Shown in pieces: positions 1 to 8,270 of a stretch of 64,000 nucleotides of DNA. Position numbers and translations under genes: made by a program. Below the pieces are notes generated by a model. It was not told the origin of the DNA, did not search any database, and was given only the letters and a program-made list of their open reading frames with translations. This DNA comes from Gibbsiella quercinecans (GTDB taxonomy: Bacteria; Pseudomonadota; Gammaproteobacteria; Enterobacterales; Enterobacteriaceae): the NCBI RefSeq assembly GCF_002291425.1, contig NZ_CP014136.1, forward strand, positions 3,162,001 to 3,226,000, read 5' to 3'. Each line of letters opens with the position of its first letter. The stretch's first letter is position 1.

Positions 1-242
1 AGGGTGATGCCAAGGCTTTGCAAATAGGTTGGATGGGTCAGCACCGTCCAGTAGGCGTTCAGCCCCGTGCTGTTATCCGGCGTGCTGCCCAGCACCACCA
101 GGTAGCCGAAGGGGATCAGCCAAAAGGCGCAGAACACCGTGAGCACCGGCGCCAGGGCAAAGCCAACGGCGCGCGGCAGGCGCCGGGCCGGCCGCCCCCC
201 GGTTTGGGGGCGCGGCGCAGCGTTTTGCCAGGTTGTCGCCAT
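1..242 (-). CDS. ABC transporter permease, N-terminal part (runs off the window)
   Basis: Inner-membrane component of a binding-protein-dependent ABC importer. Reading down from the ATG at 242 there is an open frame to the window edge, about 80 residues with no stop. A basic leader of about 25 residues is followed by one strong hydrophobic segment, about residues 26-52, then a polar loop, as in ferric/putrescine-type permeases. The ATG shares one base with the stop of the upstream binding-protein gene (TAATG), so the two are probably translationally coupled. The substrate cannot be read from this fragment. The permease assignment rests on the membrane segment and on the position directly after a periplasmic binding protein. 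Confidence 0.75.
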   Translation of the reverse strand, partial: MATTWQNAAPRPQTGGRPARRLPRAVGFALAPVLTVFCAFWLIPFGYLVVLGSTPDNSTGLNAYWTVLTHPTYLQSLGIT

Positions 243-1246
243 TACTTAACCTCGCTCAGGTAACGGGCGGAGAAGGCTTTTTGCACATCAGCCATGTGCT
301 GGTAATTGACCGTGCGAGCGCGTGCGTAGTCGCTGTCCGGCAGGAACTGCGCCTTGGCGGTGGCAGACATCGCGCTTTCACGCACCGGCCGCAGCCAGGC
401 GTTGGCCCAAATCGCTTGGCCGCGGTCCGAGAGCACGTAGTCGATCACTTTTTTCCCGTCGCTGCTGTGTGGGGCGTTTTTCACCAGGCTGATAACGTAA
501 GGCACTTTGATGCTGCCCTCTTTGGGGATGACGAACGCCACGTTGGCGTGATCTTTATATTTGGCGCGGTAAGCGTTGAAATCATAATCCAGCAGAATCG
601 GGATCTCGCCGGAGAGCACGCGGGCATAGGCGGTTTGCTTCGGCACAATCGGCTGGTTCTTGATCAGCTGTTTGAAGTAGTTGATGCCTGGCGTAAAGTC
701 ATCCAGCGTGCCGCCTTTCGCCAGGTTGGCGGCAACGGCGGCGGCGTAGCCGACGAACGCGCTGGCAGGATCCAGATAGCCGACCATGCCCTTGTATTCC
801 GGTTTGAGCAGATCGTCCCAGGATTGCGGCACCGGCGCGCCGTTCAGGGCATCCACATTCACCATAAAGCCGATGGTGCCGGAATGCAGCGCCACCCATT
901 TGCCCGCCGGATCTTTCATGTCTGCCGGTATCTCATCCCAGCCGGCGGGTTGATAGGGTGCCAGCACGTCCGATTTGGCCGCCTGGATGCCGAACGTCAC
1001 GCCGAGGTAAACCACGTCGGCAACCGGACTGGCTTTTTCCGCCACCAACTGGGCCAGCGACTGGCCGGAGTTTTTATTATCCTGCGGCACCACAATGCCG
1101 GTGTCCCTGGCGATGGCTTTCAACTGGGTGCCCCAGTCTGCCCATTCCGGCGGGCAGTTGTAACAGATGGCGGTGGCCGCCTGGGTTTGCGCCGAGAGCA
1201 GTAGCGTGCCGCTCAGGCACAGCGCGGAGAAGATCGATTTTTTCAT
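242..1246 (-). CDS. Periplasmic solute-binding protein of an ABC importer
   Basis: Product of 334 residues with a Sec signal peptide, about residues 1-23 (two lysines, hydrophobic core, AQTQA at the cleavage site). The mature part has the two-lobed extracellular solute-binding fold of the Fe3+/polyamine/phosphonate-type families, with phrases such as WVALHSGTIGFMVNVDAL and a C-terminal YLSEVK. It should capture a solute in the periplasm for the permease encoded next. The start at 1246 is chosen because the signal peptide begins there and because it overlaps the stop of the upstream LacI-type gene (ATGA). The ligand is not evident. A CYNC motif right after the signal peptide could form a disulfide. 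Confidence 0.85.
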   Translation of the reverse strand: MKKSIFSALCLSGTLLLSAQTQAATAICYNCPPEWADWGTQLKAIARDTGIVVPQDNKNSGQSLAQLVAEKASPVADVVYLGVTFGIQAAKSDVLAPYQPAGWDEIPADMKDPAGKWVALHSGTIGFMVNVDALNGAPVPQSWDDLLKPEYKGMVGYLDPASAFVGYAAAVAANLAKGGTLDDFTPGINYFKQLIKNQPIVPKQTAYARVLSGEIPILLDYDFNAYRAKYKDHANVAFVIPKEGSIKVPYVISLVKNAPHSSDGKKVIDYVLSDRGQAIWANAWLRPVRESAMSATAKAQFLPDSDYARARTVNYQHMADVQKAFSARYLSEVK

Positions 1247-2271
1247 GATGTTTCCCTGGTAGTGGTACAACAGAAAATCTGCGCCGCGGCGGTGCTTTCG
1301 CCGTGGCGCAGCGCAATATCCAATGTTTGGGAGCACACGTCTTCGCCGGCGAGCAGCCCCAGCATGCTTTCCATCGCCACGGTGCCCAGTTCGCGCTGCG
1401 GCTGCACCACGGAGCACAGCGCCGGGCAGACCATCTCGCCCAGCGCGATGCCGTCAAAGCCCACCACGGAAAGCTGTTCCGGGATGCGGTAGCCAAGGCG
1501 TTGCAGGTTGCCGATGGCGCTCAAAGCCAGCAGATCGTTCGAGCAGAGCAGGGCGGTCAGCCCTTGCGGCGCACCGAGCCACGGGCGCAACGTGTCGATA
1601 TCCACGCGGGTGTGGTGCGCCATTTCAATCAGCGGCAGCGGCGCCAACCCGGCATCCGCCATCGCCTGGCAGTAACCCTGGTAGCGCAGTTGGGCGCGGT
1701 CGGATTGTTGAACCGGCCCGGCGGCCATGCCGATGCGGGTGTGGCCGAGGGTGAGCAAATGGCGCGTTGCCTGGTGCATCGCCTGCTGGTTATCCACGCT
1801 AACGGTGACAAAGCGGCGGCCGGCGGCTGGGTTATGCACCAGCACCACCGGCAGGGCTTCCTGTTCCAACTTTTCCAGGCATTGGCTGGCCTGGGCGTTG
1901 GCGACGGTCAACACCAGCCCGTCAACCCGTTGGCGCAGCAGGTTTTCCAGCACGGCGGATTCGCGCGCCGGATCGTAATGGGTGGTCGCCACCATCAGCG
2001 AATAGCCGCCGGTGCGGGCAATGTTTTCCATCGCCTGCAGTTGTTCGCTAAATACCGGGTTGCTGAGAGTGGGCAGCATCACGCCGATAATGCGGGTGGA
2101 CTGGGTGCGCAGTTGGCGCGCTACATAGTTGGGGCGGAAGCCCAGCGTCTTCGATGCGGCATACACTTTGTTGCGCGTGGCCTCGCGCACTTTTTCCGGT
2201 GTGGAGAAGGTGCGTGCGGCGGTGGCTCGTGATACGCCCGCCAGGCGGGCAACGCTCAGTAAATCGGTCAT
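1243..2271 (-). CDS. LacI-family transcriptional regulator
   Basis: Product of 342 residues. The N-terminal LacI helix-turn-helix covers about residues 4-24 (LLSVARLAGVSRATAARTFS) and is followed by the hinge (FRPNYVARQLRT) and a periplasmic-binding-protein-like effector domain (residues 60-330, with IIGVMLPTLSNPVFSEQ and VVGFDGIALGEM). Start 2271 is preferred over the in-frame 2307 codon: it fits the family N terminus, and the upstream codon lies inside an 18-bp palindrome that is probably this protein's operator. The gene overlaps the binding-protein gene by 4 bases. Regulator, binding protein and permease therefore form one autoregulated operon; the effector is probably the transported solute (inference). 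Confidence 0.9.
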   Translation of the reverse strand: MTDLLSVARLAGVSRATAARTFSTPEKVREATRNKVYAASKTLGFRPNYVARQLRTQSTRIIGVMLPTLSNPVFSEQLQAMENIARTGGYSLMVATTHYDPARESAVLENLLRQRVDGLVLTVANAQASQCLEKLEQEALPVVLVHNPAAGRRFVTVSVDNQQAMHQATRHLLTLGHTRIGMAAGPVQQSDRAQLRYQGYCQAMADAGLAPLPLIEMAHHTRVDIDTLRPWLGAPQGLTALLCSNDLLALSAIGNLQRLGYRIPEQLSVVGFDGIALGEMVCPALCSVVQPQRELGTVAMESMLGLLAGEDVCSQTLDIALRHGESTAAAQIFCCTTTRETS

Positions 2272-2290
2272 CCGTTGTCTCTTGTTCGCC

Positions 2291-2308
2291 AATGAGATCG
2301 ATCTCATT
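2291..2308. promoter_or_regulatory. Probable LacI-type operator
   Basis: AATGAGATCGATCTCATT is a perfect 18-bp palindrome with a central CG, the usual form of a LacI/GalR-family operator. It lies 20 bases upstream of the regulator's ATG, in the divergent gap to the response-regulator gene. It probably mediates autorepression of the LacI-ABC operon and may also affect the divergent promoter. Confidence 0.65.
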
Positions 2309-2526
2309 GCGCATCAGCCTATGCGGCGCAGATGTCAGTTTTATGAAGCGGGGATGACGCAAATGTGTTCCATATAAACCAGCCGTCTTGCTTCATCCTC
2401 ACTGCGCAGCAGATAATCAATGACAAAATTTGTTACAGTCTCTGCGGGGCACGATCGTCCGCCGTCGGTGGCGATCGGCGGGATCGGTACGATCACTTTT
2501 TGGGCGTGGTGGATGAAGGGGGGCGA

Positions 2527-3270
2527 ATGAACGCAGCGGCTCAGCGCGTACTGATAGTGGACGATCACCGTAAGATCCGCGAGCCGTTGGCGGAGTACCT
2601 GCGGCGCCACGCTTTTGACGTGCGCACGGCCGAGAATGCGGCAGGCATGTGGCTGCTGCTCAAACAGCAAGCGTTCGATATCGTGCTGCTGGACGTTATG
2701 CTACCGGACGGCGATGGTATGGCGCTGTGCCATCAACTGCACCGCCGCACGGTTGCACCGGTGATCCTGCTGACGGCGCGCGATGCCGCGGCCGATCGCA
2801 TTCGCGGGCTGGATCTGGGGGCGGATGACTACATCGTTAAGCCGTTCGAACCCCGTGAAGTGGTGGCGCGCATCCATAGCGTGCTGCGCCGCAGCCGGGC
2901 GAGCAGCGCGTATGTCGCCCCCCCGCCCCAGGCCACCGCCGCGTTGCTGAAGTACCGCTTCGCCAATCTGCAGTTTGTGCCGGCGACCGGCGTGCTTGGC
3001 AGGGACGACGGCGCCAGCATGCCGCTGAGCACCATGGAAGGGCGTCTGCTGCTGGCGTTTTTGCAGCACCCCAATGAAGTATTGAGCCGCGATCGCCTGA
3101 TCGATCTGTGCGCCCGCCCCGGCAACGACGTTTTCGATCGGGCTATCGATCGGCAGGTCAGCCGCCTGCGCGGCAAGCTGAGCCTCTTCCAGCAGGGCTC
3201 GGGATTATTGGTGACGGTCTGGGGCAGCGGTTATCGCCTGGCCACCAGCGTGAGCAGCGAGCCGCTATGA
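2527..3270 (+). CDS. OmpR/PhoB-family response regulator
   Basis: Product of 247 residues. Receiver domain, residues 6-125: acidic pair D12-D13, phospho-acceptor D56 (LLDVMLPDGDG), T83 and K105 (IVKPFEP). The C-terminal winged helix (about 140-245) has the signature LSRDRLIDLC and ends with VSRLRGKL and the GSGYRL turn. Start 2527 is chosen because AAGGGGGG lies just upstream and the receiver fold begins there; a longer reading frame to 2365 lacks support. The stop overlaps the histidine-kinase ATG by 4 bases, so the two form one operon. The target is not shown, but the nearest candidate is the TonB-dependent receptor that converges on the kinase gene. Confidence 0.93.
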   Translation: MNAAAQRVLIVDDHRKIREPLAEYLRRHAFDVRTAENAAGMWLLLKQQAFDIVLLDVMLPDGDGMALCHQLHRRTVAPVILLTARDAAADRIRGLDLGADDYIVKPFEPREVVARIHSVLRRSRASSAYVAPPPQATAALLKYRFANLQFVPATGVLGRDDGASMPLSTMEGRLLLAFLQHPNEVLSRDRLIDLCARPGNDVFDRAIDRQVSRLRGKLSLFQQGSGLLVTVWGSGYRLATSVSSEPL

Positions 3271-4652
3271 GAAGAGCCGCTGCGCTGTTGCCTAAGCGGA
3301 TGTCCAACCAGCTGGCGCTGCTGCTGGTTTTGGCTCTGGTGGCGGCCAATGCGATTGCGATGGTCTATGTGCAGCTAACGGGCGCGCTGCTGCACCCGGT
3401 GTCGCGCACGTTGGCGCTGGAGCGGCTGATGATTGCCTATCAGGCCGCCGATAGCCTGCCGGCAGCCGCGCATCAGCGCCTGCTGGCCACGATGGATGCC
3501 AACGGTGCCCGGTTCTGGGTGGCCGCCGAGCCTGAAGTGCGGCCTTTTGCGATGCGCGCCGAAGAGCAACGCCTGATCGCCGATCTGGCGGCGCATCTGC
3601 CGCAGGTCGCCAGCCAGCAGATTGCCATGCAGCTTGAGCGCACCGACGGCGGGTTGGCGCGCGGGCACCTGTTCAGCGCTGTGCGGTGGGATCCGCTGCG
3701 GTTGCGCACCAGTATCGCCCTGGCCGACGGGCGCTATCTCAACGCGGTGCAGCACCCGCTGCAGGCGTATGAATGGAGTCGTTTGCTCTCCTATTCGCTG
3801 CCGGTGACCAGCGTGCCGGTGCTGCTGATTGTTATCTTTTTCATGCGCCGCGTGGTGCGCCCGGTGAAGACGCTGGCCACGGCGACAGAGCGGATCAGCC
3901 GCGGCGAACGGGTAGCGCCCCTGCCGCTGGCCGGCCCGCTGGAAGCGCGCGAGCTGACACAGGCGTTTAACGTGATGCAAGAGCGCATCGCCCGCCATAT
4001 TGAAGGCCGCACCCGGATGCTGGCGGCGATCAGCCACGATCTCAACACCCCGATTACCGAACTGCGGCTGCAGGTGGAACTGCTGGAGGAGGGGCAGGCC
4101 CGTGATGACATGCTGGAAAGCCTGGCGGAGCTGAGCGCGATGGTGAGTGAAACGCTGAATTTTATACGCGGCGATGCGATGCAGGAAACGACCGATACTA
4201 TCGCGATGGCGGCGCTGCTTGACGAGCTGGCGCGGCGTTACCGCACGTTGGGCCAGCGGGTTCAATGGCAGGGCACAGATGCGGGGGCGATGACGCTCCG
4301 TTGCCGGCCGCTGGCGCTCAAGCGCGCATTGACCAACCTGATCGACAACGCCCTGATCTACGGCGGGGAAGCGCGGATCCACCTGCAGCGCGATCCGGCT
4401 GGGGTGCGTATTGAAATCTGCGATAGTGGCCCCGGCATCCCGCCGGCGTGCCTGGAGCAGGTGTTTGAACCTTTTGTGCAATTGCCGTTCAAGGGGCGGC
4501 GCGAGGGGAAAGGGGCCGGGCTGGGGTTGGGGCTGTCCATTGCCCGCGCTTGCATCCATGCCCATGGCGGTGAACTGCTGTTGGAGAACCGCCCGCCGGC
4601 CGGCCTGTGCGCCATCGTGCTGTTGCCGGCGGGCGAAGATAGATCGACCTAG
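3267..4652 (+). CDS. Sensor histidine kinase
   Basis: Inner-membrane sensor of 461 residues that should phosphorylate the response regulator encoded just upstream. Transmembrane segment 1 is at about residues 15-35, a periplasmic sensing loop at 36-172, and transmembrane segment 2 at about 177-193. These are followed by a HAMP linker, the dimerisation H-box with H257 (AAISHDLNTPITELRL), the N-box at 356-364 (TNLIDNALIYG), the G1 box (CDSGPGIP) and the G2 box (GKGAGLGLGLSIA). The ATG overlaps the regulator's stop (ATGA). The gene ends in TAG inside CTAG at 4649-4652, whose other strand gives the TAG stop of the convergent receptor gene. The ligand is unknown. Confidence 0.93.
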   Translation: MRRAAALLPKRMSNQLALLLVLALVAANAIAMVYVQLTGALLHPVSRTLALERLMIAYQAADSLPAAAHQRLLATMDANGARFWVAAEPEVRPFAMRAEEQRLIADLAAHLPQVASQQIAMQLERTDGGLARGHLFSAVRWDPLRLRTSIALADGRYLNAVQHPLQAYEWSRLLSYSLPVTSVPVLLIVIFFMRRVVRPVKTLATATERISRGERVAPLPLAGPLEARELTQAFNVMQERIARHIEGRTRMLAAISHDLNTPITELRLQVELLEEGQARDDMLESLAELSAMVSETLNFIRGDAMQETTDTIAMAALLDELARRYRTLGQRVQWQGTDAGAMTLRCRPLALKRALTNLIDNALIYGGEARIHLQRDPAGVRIEICDSGPGIPPACLEQVFEPFVQLPFKGRREGKGAGLGLGLSIARACIHAHGGELLLENRPPAGLCAIVLLPAGEDRST

Positions 4653-6613
4653 AAGTTGACCGTGCTGCCGAGCCAGAACGTGCGCCCGTAGTTGACCGTG
4701 CCGTAGGTTTCGTCGTCCAGGCGTTTGTCGTTCAGGTTGTAAACTGCGGCATTAAGCGCCACGGCGCGGGTCAGCTGGTAAGAGCCGCCGATATCCGCCG
4801 TGGTGTAAGCAGGGGCGGGTTCGGCATTGACCGTGGTGCCAAACTCTTTGCCGTAGTAGTTGACGGCAGCCCAGGCCTGGGCGCGATCGCTGATCGCCCA
4901 GTCGGCCCGCAGGTTGGCTTTGCTTTCGGGCGTGAGGGCCAACGGCGCGCCGGCGTTGGCGCCGCTTTTCTGCTCTGAGTCGGTATAGGTGAAGTTACCT
5001 TTCAGGGCCAATGCCGGGGTGATCTGCCAACGGCCGTTCAACTCAATACCTTTGATCACCGCTTCGTCGATGTTGACGCGGTCCATGATGATATAGCCAT
5101 TCCAGCGCTCGCTGGTGGTGACCGTGGAAAGCTTGTCTTTGAAGTCGTTGTAGAACACGGTGGCGCCGGCGGAGAGGGTGTCACGGTCAGACCACAGTGC
5201 GGAAAGCTCATAGTTGGTGCTGCTTTCCGGTTTGAGCCTGGAATTGCCGAACATGACATACGTGTTGCGCCGCAGCACCGCGTAATCATCGATCACGGCG
5301 CGCAGTTCGGGCGCCTTGAAGCCGCGGGCAATACCGCCTTTGAGGGTCCACTCATCGTTCAGGTGCCAGACGCCATACAGACGTGGGTTGATGTGGCTGC
5401 CGTACTGCTGGTGGTGATCCAGCCGCAGGCCGCCGGTGAGCGCAAAGCTCTCGGTCATGCGCCATTCGTCTTCCGCGAACAGCGCTTTTTGCACCACTTC
5501 GAACTTATAGTTTTTTTGGTCGTTCAGCCCCTGGTTCCAGTCATTGAGCGTGCTTTGGTTCCACTGTGCGCCAACGGTGGTGATGTGGTAATCGGTCGGC
5601 GCGACCAGTTTGGCGTCAAATACGGTGTTCTTGATTTGCGGTTTGCGCCCCAGCACGTCGGTCTGGCTGGCGCTCGCAACGCCTTCGCGGCTGGTTCTTT
5701 CCTGCGACAACACCAACGTTGAAGTGGCCCAGCCCCAGCGCCCTTCGTGTGACAGCGATCCGTGATCGCGGTTATTTTTTTGCTCGCGGGTGGCCCAGTT
5801 GGGGCTGGTGCCTTCGCCGTTTTTCAGGCGTGTAATGCCGCCCTCCAGTAAGATGTCATGGTTGGCATTGGGGGTGAAAGCCAGGCGCGCCGTCAGGCTT
5901 TTATGTTTGGCCTTGGTGAAGCCGTTGGTGGTCTGCACATTATCATCGGCCTGACGATCCAGGTAGCGGCCCCACAGTTGCAGCCCAAGCCGCGCCGGCA
6001 CCAGTGGGCCGTTGAGGTAAAACTGCGTCTGGCCGGCGTTGCCCTGATCGCTGTGCTGGCGGGCGGAGTAATCATAAGAAACCGAGCCGCCCCACTTCGG
6101 GGATACCTTGCGGGTGATCACGTTGATAACGCCGCCGATGGCGTCTGAGCCGTACAGCGAGGACATTGGGCCACGGATGATTTCGATGCGCTCAATGGCC
6201 GCGGCGGGCGGCATAAAGCTCTGTTCGTAGCCCGTGTTGCCGTTAACGCGAGATTCGCGCCCGCTTTGCCGTTTGCCATCGACCATCAGCAGCGTGTAAT
6301 CCCCTGGCATGCCGCGAATTGAGATATCGGTTTCATTGGCGCTGCCATTGACCACAACGCCTTCGACATCGCGCACGGCATCCGCCAGGTTCTGGACGGA
6401 GCGTTTACGCAGCTCTTCGCCGCTGATGACCGTGATTGAAGCCGGCGCATCTTCCTGATTTTGCTCAAACCCGGCGGCGGTGACCACCAATGTATCCTGA
6501 GATCGGGTGCGATCGTCGGTTTGTTCTTCGGCAAAGACAACGGCGCTGGTGGGGCAGATCAACGCCAGTTTGATGACGGCGGCCAGGGTTCGGCGGTGGA
6601 AGCGAGGGATCAT
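4649..6613 (-). CDS. TonB-dependent outer-membrane receptor (CirA/catecholate-siderophore type)
   Basis: Product of 654 residues with a signal peptide (about 1-28, ending AVVFA), a TonB box (DTLVVTA), a plug domain (PASITVISGEELRKRSVQNL, SIRGMPGDYTLLMVDGKR, IERIEIIRGPMSSLYGSDA) and a 22-strand barrel ending in the terminal Phe of GSTVNF. The plug closely follows that of E. coli CirA, so a catechol siderophore or its breakdown product is the likely ligand (inference). Start 6613 begins the signal peptide; the longer frame to 6763 runs into repeat DNA. The neighbouring two-component genes recall Pseudomonas pfeRS-pfeA, where the system senses the siderophore and induces its receptor. Only a weak Fur-like match lies upstream. 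Confidence 0.9.
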   Translation of the reverse strand: MIPRFHRRTLAAVIKLALICPTSAVVFAEEQTDDRTRSQDTLVVTAAGFEQNQEDAPASITVISGEELRKRSVQNLADAVRDVEGVVVNGSANETDISIRGMPGDYTLLMVDGKRQSGRESRVNGNTGYEQSFMPPAAAIERIEIIRGPMSSLYGSDAIGGVINVITRKVSPKWGGSVSYDYSARQHSDQGNAGQTQFYLNGPLVPARLGLQLWGRYLDRQADDNVQTTNGFTKAKHKSLTARLAFTPNANHDILLEGGITRLKNGEGTSPNWATREQKNNRDHGSLSHEGRWGWATSTLVLSQERTSREGVASASQTDVLGRKPQIKNTVFDAKLVAPTDYHITTVGAQWNQSTLNDWNQGLNDQKNYKFEVVQKALFAEDEWRMTESFALTGGLRLDHHQQYGSHINPRLYGVWHLNDEWTLKGGIARGFKAPELRAVIDDYAVLRRNTYVMFGNSRLKPESSTNYELSALWSDRDTLSAGATVFYNDFKDKLSTVTTSERWNGYIIMDRVNIDEAVIKGIELNGRWQITPALALKGNFTYTDSEQKSGANAGAPLALTPESKANLRADWAISDRAQAWAAVNYYGKEFGTTVNAEPAPAYTTADIGGSYQLTRAVALNAAVYNLNDKRLDDETYGTVNYGRTFWLGSTVNF

Positions 6614-6716
6614 GTGCTGTGCGTCTCCAAAAGTGTAAAGGAAACGTAAATCATACTCATCCGCATTACGTAAAATTGGACAAAGTGTGACAGCACGCCA
6701 GCGTCTATCATCGTTA
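6614..6716. promoter_or_regulatory. Receptor upstream region
   Basis: Unique sequence between the receptor's start and the first repeat unit; it must carry the receptor promoter. The stretch around 6650-6675 (minus strand GCGGATGAGTATGATT) matches the 7-1-7 Fur box at about 9 of 14 positions, which is too weak to call. A repeat unit interrupted by two insertion sequences begins at 6717, so any regulatory input from further upstream has been displaced. Confidence 0.35.
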
Positions 6717-6978
6717 CGTTCCGTCGTTCGGCGCCAGCAATGGCTTCCACACCCGTGCTCCACTCACCTATGGCATTGTCTTTGATTGTGTCAAAACTGA
6801 AGGTTAGGTTGCCCGGTGGCGATAGATTGGGGTGTTGACGTTTAGCGCGCATCTTGGCCTGCCGAGCAAGGCACCGTTGCCAGGGGCAATCGGCCACGGA
6901 TAATGAGATGGACGCTCCAACGTTGACGGCATCTAAGTGCCAAAATACGAGCGTAAACTCAGCAGAAGGAGCGTCCAA

Positions 6979-8034
6979 ATGCAAGTATCTACTTTGGGTA
7001 TCGACCTGGCAAAAAATGTTTTCCAACTTCATGGCATCGATCACACCGGCCACACGGTGCTCAGGATAAAACTGAACCGGGACAAACTGGTGCCTTTCAT
7101 TATGCAACTCAGCCCCTGCCTGATTGGGATGGAGGCCTGCGCATCCAGCCATCACTTTGCCCGGCTTTTCAGCCAGTATGGTCATCAGGTCAAACTGATG
7201 CCGCCGCAATACGTCAAGCCCTACGTGAAAACCAACAAGACCGATGCGGCTGACGCCGAAGCCATTTGCGAGGCAGTCACTCGCCCCAACATGCGTTTTG
7301 TGCAGGTCAAGACGGCCGAACAGCAGGCGATACTCGCTCTGCATTCCGAGCGTGACATGCTGGTTCGGGAACGGGGGGCGTGTGTAAACAGTCTACGCGC
7401 CATGTTGGCCGAGTTTGGTCTCATCATGCCAACCGGACATTGTGCTTTTCATCAGGGCATTCCCGATATCCTGGAAAACGGAGATATTACCCTGTCCCCC
7501 TTTGTTCGCCGCAGCGTTGCGCGCCAGTTTGAGCATATTCTTGCGCTCGAAGACCAGGTTACCCTGATTGAGCAAGAACTCAGTCAGTGGGCGAAAAGCC
7601 AGCCAGCCTGTCAGCGGGTGATGAAAGTGCCGGGAGTGGGACTGATGACCGCGACCTACCTGGTGGCGTCGGTAGGCAATGGGCAGCAATTTCATTGTGC
7701 GAAGCAGTTTGCTGCCTGGCTGGGGCTGACGCCGCGCGAGCATTCCAGCGGCGGGAAGCAACGCCTGGGGCGTATAAGCAAACGGGGGGACAGATACTTC
7801 CGTTATCTGCTTGTGCATGGTGCGCGTGCCGTTGCGGCGGTGATTGAACGGCACAAGGAAACGATGCCGTGGTTGTTCGCCTTGCTACAGAAGAAAAACT
7901 ACAACGTGGCAGTGGTGGCCCAGGCGAGCAAAACGGCCCGCATTCTGTGGTCGATGCTGGTGAAGGGAACAGAATATCGCCCCGCTGCGCCCATTGAGGC
8001 TAGCTCAATGAGTGCGTCGGGGCAGCAAGCGTAA
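6979..8034 (+). CDS. IS110-family transposase (IS1111 group)
   Basis: Product of 351 residues. The N-terminal RuvC-like DEDD domain starts at GIDLAKNVF (D8) and continues with GMEACASSHH (acidic) and KTNKTDAADAEAI (two Asp). The C-terminal Transposase_20 domain has VPGVGLMTATYLVA and the Ser-containing motif LTPREHSSGGKQRLG followed by SKRGDRYFRYLL. Both halves are complete, so the protein should be active. Start 6979 is chosen for AGAAGGAG just upstream. Family knowledge: these recombinases insert site-specifically without target duplication, guided by an element-encoded RNA (bridge RNA or seekRNA) that in IS1111 members lies 3' of the gene. Confidence 0.95.
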   Translation: MQVSTLGIDLAKNVFQLHGIDHTGHTVLRIKLNRDKLVPFIMQLSPCLIGMEACASSHHFARLFSQYGHQVKLMPPQYVKPYVKTNKTDAADAEAICEAVTRPNMRFVQVKTAEQQAILALHSERDMLVRERGACVNSLRAMLAEFGLIMPTGHCAFHQGIPDILENGDITLSPFVRRSVARQFEHILALEDQVTLIEQELSQWAKSQPACQRVMKVPGVGLMTATYLVASVGNGQQFHCAKQFAAWLGLTPREHSSGGKQRLGRISKRGDRYFRYLLVHGARAVAAVIERHKETMPWLFALLQKKNYNVAVVAQASKTARILWSMLVKGTEYRPAAPIEASSMSASGQQA

Positions 8035-8270
8035 ACGCAGTCCGGTAGTTGCTCGTGTAATCAAGAAGATGGCGAAACAGGTAAGACCGCAGGTGAGACA
8101 TACCGTAATCGGCCAGGGCAATGTAGCCCGTAGGGATGGTTAGGCGCTCACCTGGCGGATTTCATCATGGTTCGGGTCACAGTAAGACCCCGAAAGAAAC
8201 CGGATATATGGCTGCAATACCTGTTCACGTTTTCAGAAAAAAACATTGGCATTATCGGAGCGTCCATATA
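8035..8270 (+). ncRNA. Candidate guide (bridge/seek) RNA region of the IS1111-group element
   Basis: This 236-bp noncoding 3' tail is long compared with the 78-bp 5' end, as expected for IS1111-group elements, whose guide RNA is encoded after the transposase gene. It contains AATCGGCCA at 8107-8115, identical to the left target flank at 6888-6896 and complementary to most of the right target arm (GGCCGATT at 8272-8279). That is a plausible target-recognition segment. Exact RNA ends and fold are not determined. Confidence 0.5.

Larger units (their letters stand above)
6901..8270 (+). mobile_element. IS110-family insertion sequence, IS1111 group (1370 bp)
   Basis: The ends are fixed by comparison with the unoccupied repeat unit at 10221-10250, where the two flanks are contiguous; no target bases are duplicated. 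ATGGACGCTCC at 6908-6918 and its exact reverse complement at 8257-8267 are subterminal inverted repeats, 7 bases from the left end and 3 bases from the right end. This is the arrangement known for the IS1111 group. One transposase gene fills most of the element, with 78 bp before it and 236 bp after it. The left boundary could be shifted by one base (6900/8269) because of a shared A. Confidence 0.93.

Noticed and set aside
233-1204. Plus-strand frame of 323 codons opposite the binding-protein gene
   Set aside because: Antisense of a gene with signal peptide and family motifs; the frame itself shows no domain.
3375-4565. Minus-strand frame of 396 codons opposite the histidine kinase gene
   Set aside because: Composition dominated by Gln, Arg and His, no ribosome binding site, and fully inside a well-supported kinase gene.
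6650-6675. Fur box before the TonB-dependent receptor
   Set aside because: Only about 9 of 14 positions of the 7-1-7 consensus match, which is near what AT-rich promoter DNA gives by chance.
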